Below, piece after piece: positions 36,769 to 46,135 of a stretch of DNA of 48,004 nucleotides. The translations under genes were made by a program, and so were the position numbers. The stretch is from Butyrivibrio sp. GTDB taxonomy: Bacteria; Bacillota; Clostridia; Lachnospirales; Lachnospiraceae. Numbering within the stretch: position 1 is the stretch's first letter; each line of letters begins with the position of its first letter. Under the pieces are notes generated by a model. It made no database searches and was not told the origin of the DNA. It worked only from the letters and a program-made list of their open reading frames with translations. The DNA lies in the NCBI GenBank assembly GCA_024690485.1, contig JAILPB010000050.1, positions 1-48,004 on the forward strand, read 5' to 3'.

Positions 36769-37651
36769 AGAAAGACTGGATGTTATCCTGGTTTCAAGAG
36801 GTCTCGCACCATCAAGAGAAAAGGCAAAGGCCATAATCATGGCCGGTGATGTCTTTGTTAATGGTCAGAGAGAAGATAAGCCCGGAACATCATTTGACGA
36901 ATCAAAAATTACATCCCTTGAAGTTAAGGGAGACGAACTTCCATATGTAAGCAGAGGAGGTCTCAAGCTTGAAAAAGCCATGAAGAGCTTCGAACTTAAG
37001 CTTGATGGCTTTATATGCATGGATATAGGAGCATCAACAGGAGGCTTTACAGACTGCATGCTTCAGAACGGAGCAGTGAAGGTTTACTCTGTTGACGTAG
37101 GACACGGACAGCTTGCATGGAAGCTTAGAAGCGATGAGAGAGTTGTCTGCATGGAGAAGACGAACTTCAGATATCTCACAAGAGATGATATAGACGACGA
37201 TCTTGATTTTGCTTCCGTGGACGTATCCTTTATATCACTTACCAAGATACTTATTCCTGCAAGAAAGCTTTTAAAGGACGGCGGTGAGATGGTTTGCCTT
37301 ATAAAGCCCCAGTTTGAAGCAGGCAGAGAAAAAGTAGGTAAAAAGGGTGTTGTAAGAGAACCTGAAATACATGAAGAAGTAATCTCTAAGGTAATCGACT
37401 TTGCGGATCTTATCGGATTTAAGGTATTGAATCTGGATTTCTCACCGGTTAGGGGACCTGAGGGAAATATCGAGTACCTTGTTTATATTAAAAAAGACGA
37501 GAGCAGAAACAGCGAAGTCATGGATATAGACGAAGCTAAGGGACAGCATATGCTTAATACTGTTATAAGTGAAAAGACAGGGCTTTCTCAGGAAGAAAGA
37601 GTAAAGAAGCTTATCACTGATACAGTTTCAAGAGCACACGGGGAGCTATAG
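36761..37651 (+). CDS. tlyA: TlyA-family rRNA methyltransferase
   Basis: S4-domain and FtsJ-like methyltransferase, 296 residues, of the family that 2'-O-methylates cytidines in 16S and 23S rRNA; often annotated haemolysin A. S4 RNA-binding domain at residues 1-60 (RLDVILVSRGLAPSREKAK), SAM site MDIGASTGGFTDCMLQNGA near 87, and catalytic-domain motifs FASVDVSFISL and LIKPQFEAG. The ATG lies inside the dxs end. It stops with TAG, showing that TAG is a normal stop in this genome. Confidence 0.93.
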   Translation: MPKERLDVILVSRGLAPSREKAKAIIMAGDVFVNGQREDKPGTSFDESKITSLEVKGDELPYVSRGGLKLEKAMKSFELKLDGFICMDIGASTGGFTDCMLQNGAVKVYSVDVGHGQLAWKLRSDERVVCMEKTNFRYLTRDDIDDDLDFASVDVSFISLTKILIPARKLLKDGGEMVCLIKPQFEAGREKVGKKGVVREPEIHEEVISKVIDFADLIGFKVLNLDFSPVRGPEGNIEYLVYIKKDESRNSEVMDIDEAKGQHMLNTVISEKTGLSQEERVKKLITDTVSRAHGEL

Positions 37652-37656
37652 GACGT

Positions 37657-38514
37657 ATGAAAAGGTTTTTCATAATCACTAACAAAGGTAAAGACCCTGA
37701 ACTTACAGAGACGGGGAAGGTAAAGAAATACCTGGAGGATAGGGGCGCTGAGTGCACACTTGCTCATTCTTTTCTGCCTGCAGAGAGCACGGGGAGTCTG
37801 AGACCTGGCAATATGGATGTGCCGGAGGATGCTGAGTGCGTTCTGGTCCTTGGAGGCGACGGCACCATGCTTCAGGCAGCAGGCAGTATGACAGATAAGG
37901 ATATACCTTTACTTGGAATCAACCTTGGAACAATAGGCTATCTTACTGAGGTTGAGCTTAGTGATCTTGATAAAGCTTTGGATAAGCTTTTAAATGATGA
38001 TTTTCAGACTGAAGACAGAATGATGCTTCAGGGAGTTCTAATGCAGGGCGATAACAAGGGCGTTGTAAACTACGCATTGAATGACATAATTATCGCCAGA
38101 TGCTCATCACTTCAGATTTATAATTTCAATATTTATGTAAATGACAAGCTGCTTACCAGCTATCAGGCTGATGGAATAATACTGTCAACGCCTACGGGTT
38201 CTACCGCCTACAATATGTCCGCAGGAGGCCCCATCGTTGATCCGAAGGCTCAGATCCTTCTTCTTACACCCATATGTCCACATGCTGCAAATGCCCGCAC
38301 CATAGTTTTGTCAGTAAATGACAGGGTAACTGTGGAGATAGGTCAGGGAAGATTTGATTCAGAGCAGATAGTAGAGGTTTCTTTAGATGGTGCAAGGCGC
38401 CAGATAATGAAGAGCGGTGAAAGAATAGATATTTCAGCCGCTGATAAAGTAACGAAGGTGATCAAGCTTAGCAGTGAGAGTTTTGTTAATATTTTGAGGA
38501 AAAAAATAGTATGA
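37657..38514 (+). CDS. nadK: NAD kinase
   Basis: ATP-dependent NAD+ kinase making NADP+, needed among others by Dxr. 285 residues. Motifs: LVLGGDGTMLQAAG (GGDG), NLGTIGYLTEVE, and the NAD-binding stretch ADGIILSTPTGSTAYNMSAGG. Between tlyA and argR, an order conserved in Clostridia; its TGA overlaps the argR ATG. Confidence 0.95.
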   Translation: MKRFFIITNKGKDPELTETGKVKKYLEDRGAECTLAHSFLPAESTGSLRPGNMDVPEDAECVLVLGGDGTMLQAAGSMTDKDIPLLGINLGTIGYLTEVELSDLDKALDKLLNDDFQTEDRMMLQGVLMQGDNKGVVNYALNDIIIARCSSLQIYNFNIYVNDKLLTSYQADGIILSTPTGSTAYNMSAGGPIVDPKAQILLLTPICPHAANARTIVLSVNDRVTVEIGQGRFDSEQIVEVSLDGARRQIMKSGERIDISAADKVTKVIKLSSESFVNILRKKIV

Positions 38515-38954
38515 AAAAAAATCGACAGGACAAGCTAATCGAGATAATTCAGAATAACGTGATCGAGACTCAGGATCAGATTGCAGAGTGCCTAAGGGAT
38601 GCGGGTTTTAACGTAACTCAGGCCACTGTCTCACGAGATATAAGGGAGCTAAGATTGACTAAGAGAGCAACTCCCGAGGGACAACACAAATATGTATATA
38701 TACCTGATGATTCCGGAATGAATGATAAGTATTCAAATGTACTTAGAGCCGGATTTGTAAGCATGGATCAGGCGCAGAATATTCTCGTTATCAGAACTGT
38801 TTCAGGTATGGCCATGGCAGTTGCGGCAGCACTTGATGCCATGGAGTTTTCAGAGATCGTCGGCTGTATTGCCGGTGACGACACAATAATGGCTGCAATA
38901 AGAACCAATGAGGACGTTCCTGTAATAATGGACCGAATAAGGGATCTTTTGTAA
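38511..38954 (+). CDS. argR: Arginine repressor ArgR
   Basis: 147-residue DNA-binding regulator of arginine metabolism that hexamerises with arginine. N-terminal winged helix (ATVSRDIRELRLTK) and C-terminal oligomerisation/arginine-binding domain with VGCIAGDDTIMAA. No arginine gene lies in the window; argR next to recN is the common Firmicutes order. Confidence 0.95.
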   Translation: MKKNRQDKLIEIIQNNVIETQDQIAECLRDAGFNVTQATVSRDIRELRLTKRATPEGQHKYVYIPDDSGMNDKYSNVLRAGFVSMDQAQNILVIRTVSGMAMAVAAALDAMEFSEIVGCIAGDDTIMAAIRTNEDVPVIMDRIRDLL

Positions 38955-39003
38955 CAATAGATAATGAACAATTCCTACACCCGGAGAAGCAGAAAGGGGT
39001 AGT

Positions 39004-40710
39004 ATGTTATATAGTTTGAATGTGAAAAATCTTGCTCTTATAAACGAGCAGGAGATTGAGTTCGAGAATGGACTCAACATCATGAGCGGAGAGACCGGTG
39101 CCGGTAAGTCCGTAATCATAGGAAGCGTGAATCTGGCACTGGGAGGAAAAGCTGACAGTGGCATGATCAGAACAGGCGCAGAGTATGCGCTTATTGAGCT
39201 GACCTTTGGAATAAAGAAAAAGGAGCAGCTTGAAAAGCTTAAGGAATTGGACATTCCTGTAGAGGAAGATGGGACTCTTGTGCTCCAGAGAAAAATCATG
39301 GAGAGCAGAAGTGTATGTAAGGCTAATGGCGAAACAGTAAGTGCTAAGCAGCTTCGTGATCTTTCCAACGTTCTGATAAACATTCACGGACAAAATGATC
39401 ATCAGGAGCTTTTGCACAAGAAAAAGCATCTTGAGATACTTGACGATTTTGCAGGGAGCGAGCTTTTTTCTCTAAAGGAAAAGTGCGGTGTTTCCTACGG
39501 AGAGTACAGGGAGATTCAAAAGGAACTCTCAGAGAGTGATATCGATGAGCGGGAAAGAGAGAGACAGCAGGATCTTGCTAAATTCGAGTACGACGAGATC
39601 ACTTCTGCAGAGATAACTCTTGGAGAAGATGAGGAGCTGGAAGCAAAATACAGAAGAATGGTGAACTCCAGGAAAATTGCGGAGGCAGCAGGAATCGCGG
39701 CAGAGATAACAGGTGCCGGAGAATCCGATGAAAATGCTGCAGATGCCATAGGAAGAGCTGTTCGCGAGCTTTCAAGCGTGTCGGGCTACGATGATAAGAT
39801 TGCTGAACTTTTAGATCAGTTATCTGATATAGACAATCTTTTATCTGATTTTAGACATTCGCTTTCATCCTATATGGATGAGCTTGAGTTTGATCCGGAG
39901 GATTTTAATGAGACAGAGGAGAGGCTAAATACTCTCAATCATCTGAAGGATAAGTACGGCGGCACACTTGATAAAGTGCTGGGGTACTGTGAGGAGAAGG
40001 AAGAAGAGATTAAGAAGCTGGAGGATTATGCAGCTTACAGAAATGATCTCCTTGCAAATGAGAAGAAGAAAAAGGAAGAGGTTCTTGATATCTGCAAACA
40101 GATTTCAGACCTTAGAAAGAAGAGCGCAAAGGCTTTAGCTGCCCAACTTATAAAGGCTCTTCAGGATCTTAACTTTATAGATGTAAGATTCGAGATTGCT
40201 GTAAATTCTGACGAGGAGAAGATTTCAGCAGGCGGGTATGATGATGTGGAATTCATGATTTCCACTAACCCCGGAGAGGCACTTAGACCTCTTGACCAGG
40301 TTGCAAGCGGTGGTGAGCTTTCAAGAATAATGCTTGCCATAAAGACTGTTGTTGCAGGCAAGGATGATATCGACTCACTTATTTTTGATGAGATAGATGC
40401 AGGAATAAGCGGACATACTGCCTGGAAGGTTTCAGAGAAGCTTGGAGCTTTGGCAAAAGACCACCAGATAATCTGCATTACTCACCTTCCTCAGATTGCT
40501 TCAATGGCTGATGTTCACTATGAGATCAGAAAAGAAACAACCGATGAGGATGGAAAAGAGAGAACCGTAACAAGAATCTCAAAGCTCTCTGACAATGACA
40601 GGGCAGGGGAACTTGCAAGGATGCTTGGCGGAGCAGAGATTACAGATGCAGTTTTGGAAAATGCAAAAGAGATGATGAAGCAGGCGTCTGAGGTAAAGGC
40701 TAAGGCTTAA
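39004..40710 (+). CDS. recN: DNA repair protein RecN
   Basis: SMC-like ATPase acting early at DNA double-strand breaks. 568 residues. Walker A GETGAGKSVIIGS near residue 31, a long central coiled coil (about 150-370, rich in Glu/Lys), then signature ASGGELSRIMLAIK and Walker B LIFDEIDAGISG, ending with ITHLPQIASMA. ATG 39004 follows AGAAAGGGGTAGT. Confidence 0.96.
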   Translation: MLYSLNVKNLALINEQEIEFENGLNIMSGETGAGKSVIIGSVNLALGGKADSGMIRTGAEYALIELTFGIKKKEQLEKLKELDIPVEEDGTLVLQRKIMESRSVCKANGETVSAKQLRDLSNVLINIHGQNDHQELLHKKKHLEILDDFAGSELFSLKEKCGVSYGEYREIQKELSESDIDERERERQQDLAKFEYDEITSAEITLGEDEELEAKYRRMVNSRKIAEAAGIAAEITGAGESDENAADAIGRAVRELSSVSGYDDKIAELLDQLSDIDNLLSDFRHSLSSYMDELEFDPEDFNETEERLNTLNHLKDKYGGTLDKVLGYCEEKEEEIKKLEDYAAYRNDLLANEKKKKEEVLDICKQISDLRKKSAKALAAQLIKALQDLNFIDVRFEIAVNSDEEKISAGGYDDVEFMISTNPGEALRPLDQVASGGELSRIMLAIKTVVAGKDDIDSLIFDEIDAGISGHTAWKVSEKLGALAKDHQIICITHLPQIASMADVHYEIRKETTDEDGKERTVTRISKLSDNDRAGELARMLGGAEITDAVLENAKEMMKQASEVKAKA

Positions 40711-40749
40711 GGCTTTTACCGTAAATGCAGAAAGTATAGAGAAGAAGAT

Positions 40750-41382
40750 ATGACAATAGATAAGGATGATTTTTTAAACAGCATAATGGCGAGCCTTGAC
40801 AGGATAGAGCAGGTGGATGTGAATGAGATTCCCAGCATTGATCTCTACATGGACCAGCTTCTTACTTTTATGGATGATAACCTCAGGAAATCATCAAGGC
40901 ACCCGGGAGAGGATAAGATTCTTACTAAGACTATGATCAATAACTATGCCAAGAACGATATCCTTCCTCCGCCTGTTAAAAAGAAGTATTCAAAGGATCA
41001 TATCATTCTTTTGATATTCATCTATTACTACAAAAACATATTGTCAATAAATGATATTCATACGCTTTTAAAGCCTATGTATGATAAGTTTGGAAATGAT
41101 GAGGGAATAACCCTTAAGGATATCTACAAGACAATATATGATGAGCAGGATGATATAATAGAGCACTTGAAGGCAGATATTAAGCATAAGTACGAGAAGT
41201 CTCAGGAGCCCTATAAGGATGTTACTACAAGTGACAAGGGCGAGCTGATGCTTTTCAACTTCATTTCCATGCTTTCCTATGATGTGTTTATGAAAATGCT
41301 GCTCATAGAGACAATCCTCGATAAGGTTGAGGAGACCAGAGAATCCAAGGATTCAAAGGACAATAAAAAGAAGAAAAAGTAA
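40750..41382 (+). CDS. DUF1836 domain protein
   Basis: 210-residue protein of the DUF1836 family, common in Clostridia and of unknown function. The conserved core is ILTKTMINNYAKNDILPPP followed by KKKYSKDHIILLIFIYYYKNILSINDI, resembling a MerR-like helix-turn-helix arrangement. The N-terminus is acidic and the C-terminus highly charged, ending in a lysine run. It lies between recN and pcrA. A regulatory role is inference. Confidence 0.88.
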   Translation: MTIDKDDFLNSIMASLDRIEQVDVNEIPSIDLYMDQLLTFMDDNLRKSSRHPGEDKILTKTMINNYAKNDILPPPVKKKYSKDHIILLIFIYYYKNILSINDIHTLLKPMYDKFGNDEGITLKDIYKTIYDEQDDIIEHLKADIKHKYEKSQEPYKDVTTSDKGELMLFNFISMLSYDVFMKMLLIETILDKVEETRESKDSKDNKKKKK

Positions 41383-41410
41383 TTTTTATAGTGAGGACTT
41401 TTAGTTTTTA

Positions 41411-43837
41411 ATGGGAATTTATAACACACTTAACAGTGAACAGAAGAAAGCGGTTCTGCAGACAGACGGTCCGGTGCTGATACTGGCAGGTGCGGGTTCT
41501 GGAAAAACCAGAGTGCTGACACATAGAATCGCTTATTTAATTGACGAATGTGGAGTTAATCCGTGGAATATACTTGCGATTACCTTTACTAATAAGGCAG
41601 CTGGGGAAATGAGAGACAGAGTAGATAAGATCGTTGGCTTTGGCTCAGAGAGTATCTGGGTTGCGACTTTCCACTCAACTTGCGTAAGGATCCTTAGAAG
41701 ATACGCTGACAGAATCGGTTATGAAACTAATTTTACTATCTATGATTCAGATGATTCCAAGTCAGTTTTAAAGGATATCTGCAAGAGATATCAGCTGGAA
41801 AATCAGCAGCTTAAGGTACGCGCCATTCAGACAGCAATTTCACATGCAAAGGATAACTGCGTAGGTCCTGTGGAATACGCTACTGCTGCAGAAAATGACT
41901 ATAGGAAGCAGAGAATTGCCAAGGCATATGTGGAGTATGAAAACACTCTTAAGAAAAACAATGCCATGGATTTTGATGATCTCTTACTTAATACCGTAAG
42001 ACTTTTCAGGGATAATCCGGAGGTTCTTGAGTATTATCAGGAGCGCTTCAGATACATAATGGTGGATGAGTATCAGGACACCAACAATGTGCAGTTTGAA
42101 TTTATAAGGCTTTTGGCAGATAGATATAAAAACCTCTGCGTCGTAGGTGATGATGACCAGAGTATCTATAGATTCAGAGGAGCCAACATCAGGAATATCC
42201 TTGATTTTGAGCAGGTTTATCCTGATGCCTGCGTTATAAAGCTGGAGCAGAATTACCGTTCAACCCAGAGCATCCTTGATGCAGCAAACGCTGTTATCAG
42301 CAATAACTACGGAAGAAAAGAAAAAGCTCTTTGGACTGATGAGGGTAAGGGAGAGACTGTAAGATATAAGAGAGTTACAACAGGTCCCGAGGAAGCAGAT
42401 TTTATCGCAAGAGAAGTGGCAACCCTTAAGAAAAGCGGAAGAGCTGATTACAAGGACATCGCTGTTTTATACAGAACAAATGCCCAGTCCAGACTTATAG
42501 AAGAAAGATTTGTCTATGAGAGTATACCCTATGAGCTGGTTGGCGGCGTAAACTTCTACGGAAGACGTGAAATCAAAGACCTGCTGGCATATCTTAAAAC
42601 CATTGATTCCGGTTCAGATGACTTGTCTGTAAAAAGAATCATCAATGTGCCAAAAAGAGGAATTGGCTTAACCAGTATAGAGCATGTGCAGAACTATGCG
42701 GATAAGATAGGCCTTAGCTTTTTAAAGGCCTGTGATGAGGCGGATATGATCCAGGGGCTTAATAAGACAGCCCAAGCCAAGATCAAGGCTTTTGCAAATA
42801 TGATAAGAGTTTTCAGGTCTTATTCCATGGAAGTTACTCTTGAAAAGCTTTTGCAGAAGATCATCGTAGAAGTTGGATTTATGGACTATCTGGCAACTCT
42901 TGATGAAAGTAATGATACTGAGGATTCAGAGAGAGAGCAGAACGTAGACGAACTTATTTCAAAGGCGGCAGCCTACGAGGAAAAAGCGGAAGAGCCTTCT
43001 CTTACGGGATTTTTGGAAGAGGTTGCTCTGGTTGCAGATATAGACAGGGTTTCAGAGGATGATGATAAGGTTCTTCTGATGACACTCCATAGCGCAAAGG
43101 GACTTGAGTTCGATTATGTTTTCATGGCAGGCATGGAGGAGAATCTTTTCCCAAGCTATATGTCACTTATAAGTGAGGATAGCGATCCTGAGGCTGTTGA
43201 AGAGGAGCGAAGACTTGCATATGTTGGTATAACCAGAGCAAAGAAACAGCTCACTTTGACCAGCGCCAAGAGCAGGATGACTAAGGGGCAGATTCAGTAC
43301 AATGATGTAAGCCGCTTTGTAAAGGAGATTCCGGATGCTCTTTTGAATGATATAAGCGTATCTGACGGAGGATTCCTGTTTGATGGCGGTGAGTCCATTG
43401 ATGACGATGACGACATCGATATTGATACAGGTACTGTTTTCAAAAAGAAGATGAACTTCTCTACCCCGTCAAGTTATGGACAGGGTTCTGCAATACAGAG
43501 AGGTGCATATTCCGGAACGGGAGCTGCTGTAGGAAGACCTAAGGCAAAGCTAGCGCCTACAAAGCCAAGAGCGGTGCCGGATAAGCCTTTTATTGCAGGT
43601 GCTGCATCTTCTCACAAGAAGGCAGGAAAGGTATCTCTGTCAACACTAAGCAAAGGCATGCCTGCAGGCACAGCGCCTGATTACGGTGTTGGAGACAGAG
43701 TGCTCCACATAAAGTTCGGCGAGGGGATAGTAAAAGAAATAGTAAAGGAGCCCAGGGATTATAAAGTCACCATCGATTTCGATGAGTATGGTCAGAAAAT
43801 CATGTTCGCGGCATTCGCAAAGTTGAAGAAGCTTTAG
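41411..43837 (+). CDS. pcrA: ATP-dependent DNA helicase PcrA (UvrD/Rep family)
   Basis: SF1 helicase for repair and rolling-circle replication that also removes RecA filaments. 808 residues. Motifs: LILAGAGSGKTRVLTHRI (I), TFTNKAAGEMRDRV (Ia), MVDEYQDTNNVQFEF (II), VGDDDQSIYRFRGA (III), LEQNYRSTQSIL (IV), LMTLHSAKGLEFDYVF (V) and EERRLAYVGITRAKK (VI). A disordered linker (about 650-745) precedes a C-terminal Tudor-like domain (VGDRVLHIKFGEGIV) that binds RNA polymerase in other PcrA proteins. Ends with TAG. Hairpins follow. Confidence 0.97.
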   Translation: MGIYNTLNSEQKKAVLQTDGPVLILAGAGSGKTRVLTHRIAYLIDECGVNPWNILAITFTNKAAGEMRDRVDKIVGFGSESIWVATFHSTCVRILRRYADRIGYETNFTIYDSDDSKSVLKDICKRYQLENQQLKVRAIQTAISHAKDNCVGPVEYATAAENDYRKQRIAKAYVEYENTLKKNNAMDFDDLLLNTVRLFRDNPEVLEYYQERFRYIMVDEYQDTNNVQFEFIRLLADRYKNLCVVGDDDQSIYRFRGANIRNILDFEQVYPDACVIKLEQNYRSTQSILDAANAVISNNYGRKEKALWTDEGKGETVRYKRVTTGPEEADFIAREVATLKKSGRADYKDIAVLYRTNAQSRLIEERFVYESIPYELVGGVNFYGRREIKDLLAYLKTIDSGSDDLSVKRIINVPKRGIGLTSIEHVQNYADKIGLSFLKACDEADMIQGLNKTAQAKIKAFANMIRVFRSYSMEVTLEKLLQKIIVEVGFMDYLATLDESNDTEDSEREQNVDELISKAAAYEEKAEEPSLTGFLEEVALVADIDRVSEDDDKVLLMTLHSAKGLEFDYVFMAGMEENLFPSYMSLISEDSDPEAVEEERRLAYVGITRAKKQLTLTSAKSRMTKGQIQYNDVSRFVKEIPDALLNDISVSDGGFLFDGGESIDDDDDIDIDTGTVFKKKMNFSTPSSYGQGSAIQRGAYSGTGAAVGRPKAKLAPTKPRAVPDKPFIAGAASSHKKAGKVSLSTLSKGMPAGTAPDYGVGDRVLHIKFGEGIVKEIVKEPRDYKVTIDFDEYGQKIMFAAFAKLKKL

Positions 43838-43950
43838 ATTCTGGTTTTTCCTCAGAAAAACAAGAATCGTATTGGACCAGCTCCTCGGAATCGAGGAGCG
43901 TGTCCTGCGAAAAGCAGGATTCATGCGTGCGTTTCCTTTTTGCACGCATG
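43837..43950 (+). other. Four consecutive hairpins downstream of pcrA
   Basis: H1: GATTCTGGTTTTT (43837-43849) with AAAAACAAGAATC (43856-43868), one mismatch. H2: GCTCCTCG/CGAGGAGC (43880-43899), loop GAAT. H3: TCCTGC/GCAGGA (43903-43919), loop GAAAA. H4: CATGCGTGC/GCACGCATG (43922-43950). H2-H4 are perfect and separated by only three and two bases. H1 overlaps the pcrA stop. This could be a terminator plus a structured RNA or a repeat insertion; no open frame of note. Confidence 0.7.
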
Positions 43951-44092
43951 AAGTCGTAGGTTCCTGTTTTTATATAAAAAATGGGAAGATTAAAAAAATA
44001 TTAAGTCTTAGCTTTTTAATAGAAACATGATAATCGGTCGTGTACAATAATACATGAGGTAGCAATTTTTCATAATAAAGGGGGCAAATGTT

Positions 44093-44356
44093 ATGGACAA
44101 GAACAGAATTGAAGAACTTCTCGAGCTTACGAGAGTCAATGAGCTGCTGGCTAAGAAAGAGGCTGCAAATGCCAAGAAGCCATCAAATATAGTTTTGTGG
44201 GTACTGGCTGTATTTGGAGCAATCGCTGCGGTAGCAACAATAGCTTATTTTGTGTTCCAGTACATGATGCCTGAATATGAAGACGACTATGATTTCGACG
44301 ATGATGACTTCGATGATTTCGATGATGATTTTGTCGATCTGGATCTGGAGAAATGA
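44093..44356 (+). CDS. Small single-pass membrane protein with Asp-rich tail
   Basis: 87 residues. An N-terminal charged helix (MDKNRIEELLELTRVNELLAK), a single hydrophobic segment (VLWVLAVFGAIAAVATIAYF, about 41-62) and a tail of almost only Asp/Phe/Glu. ATG 44093 follows AAAGGGGG. Its TGA overlaps the rlmD ATG (ATGA), so the two are translationally coupled. Family not recognised; the acidic tail might bind cations or basic proteins. Confidence 0.85.
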   Translation: MDKNRIEELLELTRVNELLAKKEAANAKKPSNIVLWVLAVFGAIAAVATIAYFVFQYMMPEYEDDYDFDDDDFDDFDDDFVDLDLEK

Positions 44357-45774
44357 AAAAAAAAGATATAGTAAGTGGCAAGATTTTAAGAGTTGAATTC
44401 CCTAATAAGGGAGTAATGGAGACACCTGAGGGAAAGGTAATCGTTAAGAATACCCTTCCCGGACAGAAGGTGTCATGTGTGATAATCAAAAATAGAAATG
44501 GCAGAGCTGAGGGCAGACTCCTTGAAGTATTGGAGGAGCCCAGCGATGCTATCGAAAGTCCCTGCATCCATTTTGGAAAATGCGGAGGCTGTAGTTACCT
44601 TACCATGCCTTATGTAAAAGAGCTCGGAATGAAGGAGCAGCAGGTAAGGAGAATTCTTAATCCTATTCTGGAAAGTCAGAAACAGAGTTATACATGGGAG
44701 GGCATAAAGACCAGTCCCGTGAAATTTGCGTACAGAAATAAGATGGAGTTTACCTTTGGAGACGAGGAGCTTGGCGGCCCCTTGACTCTTGGCATGCACA
44801 AAAGAAACAGTATGCATGACATAGTAAGCGTCACAGGATGCAGAATTGTTGATGACGATTACAATCAGATCTTAAGTGCGACACTTGAGTATTTTTCCAA
44901 GGATTATAGTGAAGGAAAAATCAGCTTCTACCACAGAATGAAGCAGACAGGTTACCTGCGTCATCTTCTTGTCAGAAAGGCTGTTAAGACAGGAGATATC
45001 CTCATCGATATCGTGACAACAACACAGGAAAATCACGATTTATCCGGTTACAGGGATATGCTCCTTACTTTGGATCTGTCAGGACACATAGTAGGTATCC
45101 TGCATACGATCAATGATTCCAAGGCAGATGCTGTAATAGACGAGGGCACAACCCTTCTTTATGGTCAGGATTATTTTTATGAGGAGCTGTTGGGACTTAG
45201 ATTTCGCATAACACCCTTCTCATTTTTCCAGACCAATTCTCTTAGTGCGGAAGTTCTCTATGACACTATCAGAGAATACATCAGCGGTCTATATGACAAT
45301 ACCAGTGAAGATCCCGGAGATAAGGTTATCTATGACCTCTACTGTGGAACCGGAACTATTGCTCAGATAATTGCACCTATTGCAAATAAGGTAATCGGTG
45401 TTGAAATAGTCGAAGAGGCTGTCCTTGCAGCCAAGGAGAACTGCGCCCGCAATCATCTCACAGATTGTGAGTTTATTGCAGGTGACGTCCTTAAAGTTCT
45501 GGACGATATCGAAGTTAAACCTGATCTCATAATCCTTGATCCTCCTCGTGAGGGCGTAAATCCTAAGGCCCTCGCCAAGATCATCGATTATGGTGTTGAT
45601 CACATGATCTATGTAAGCTGTAAACCTACTTCTCTCGCCAGGGACCTTGAAATGCTACGCGACGGCGGCTACTACATCCAGAGAGCCGTAGCCGTAGACC
45701 AGTTCCCCTGGACAAATCATGTTGAGACAGTAGTCCTTTTGACTAGGACCAAAGGGACGACGTCGAAAGGCTAA
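44353..45774 (+). CDS. rlmD: 23S rRNA (uracil-1939-C5)-methyltransferase RlmD/RumA family
   Basis: SAM-dependent RNA m5U methyltransferase with TRAM domain (residues about 1-60), iron-sulphur cysteines (CIHFGKCGGCSYLTM) and C-terminal Rossmann domain: SAM motif YDLYCGTGTIAQI, LDPPREGVNPKAL and nucleophile Cys in YVSCKPTSLARDLEML near 423. 473 residues. The usual C-terminal motif HVETVVLLTR is followed by eight extra residues (TKGTTSKG) whose end, including the TAA, lies in the first copy of a 35-bp direct repeat. Exact uracil target (1939 or related site) is not certain from sequence. Confidence 0.92.
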   Translation: MKKKDIVSGKILRVEFPNKGVMETPEGKVIVKNTLPGQKVSCVIIKNRNGRAEGRLLEVLEEPSDAIESPCIHFGKCGGCSYLTMPYVKELGMKEQQVRRILNPILESQKQSYTWEGIKTSPVKFAYRNKMEFTFGDEELGGPLTLGMHKRNSMHDIVSVTGCRIVDDDYNQILSATLEYFSKDYSEGKISFYHRMKQTGYLRHLLVRKAVKTGDILIDIVTTTQENHDLSGYRDMLLTLDLSGHIVGILHTINDSKADAVIDEGTTLLYGQDYFYEELLGLRFRITPFSFFQTNSLSAEVLYDTIREYISGLYDNTSEDPGDKVIYDLYCGTGTIAQIIAPIANKVIGVEIVEEAVLAAKENCARNHLTDCEFIAGDVLKVLDDIEVKPDLIILDPPREGVNPKALAKIIDYGVDHMIYVSCKPTSLARDLEMLRDGGYYIQRAVAVDQFPWTNHVETVVLLTRTKGTTSKG

Positions 45775-46008
45775 CGCTGTCCATGCGATAGCTGTCCGCG
45801 ATTGGCGAGAGCGGAGCACGAACACAGAGGGGAGACAGCGAACCGCTGAAACCGTAGCTCTCTTGACGAAGGCAAGCGTAAGCGCAGGCTGAGTCTAGAG
45901 ACTACGAGTTGTTCCGGATCGCCTGCTTGCAGGCGAGAGCGGAACTTCCTTATGAAATAGTGGAGGGAATCACGGCTAACGCTGTCCATGCGATAGCTGT
46001 CCGCGATT
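45769..46008 (+). repeat. 35-bp perfect direct repeats bounding a GC-rich hairpin element
   Basis: A 35-bp sequence at 45769-45803 recurs exactly at 45974-46008 (offset 205). Each copy contains GCTGTCC twice. Between them lie GGCGAGAGCGGA twice and a two-part hairpin (45911-45945): GTTCCG/CGGAAC outer stem, internal loop, CGCCTG/CAGGCG inner stem and CTTG tetraloop. The region is GC-richer than the surroundings and non-coding. The left copy supplies the rlmD stop codon. Confidence 0.8.
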
Positions 46009-46020
46009 TATGACTATTTT

Positions 46021-46045
46021 GCAGTCCATCTACTTGGTGGACTGC
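46021..46045 (+). other. 10-bp hairpin at the start of the repeat region
   Basis: GCAGTCCATC (46021-46030) pairs with GGTGGACTGC (46036-46045) with one G-U, loop TACTT. The core words GTCCATC, TTG and TGGAC recur at 46564-46578, so copies lie on both sides of the 53-bp array. Confidence 0.65.
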
Positions 46046-46135
46046 TACTATTCTTTTTTTCGAAATATAGGCAGTGCAAAGCAACAATCTTGGTGCTGCT
46101 GATATTCCAAATTATAACTAAATATATCTTGTTTT

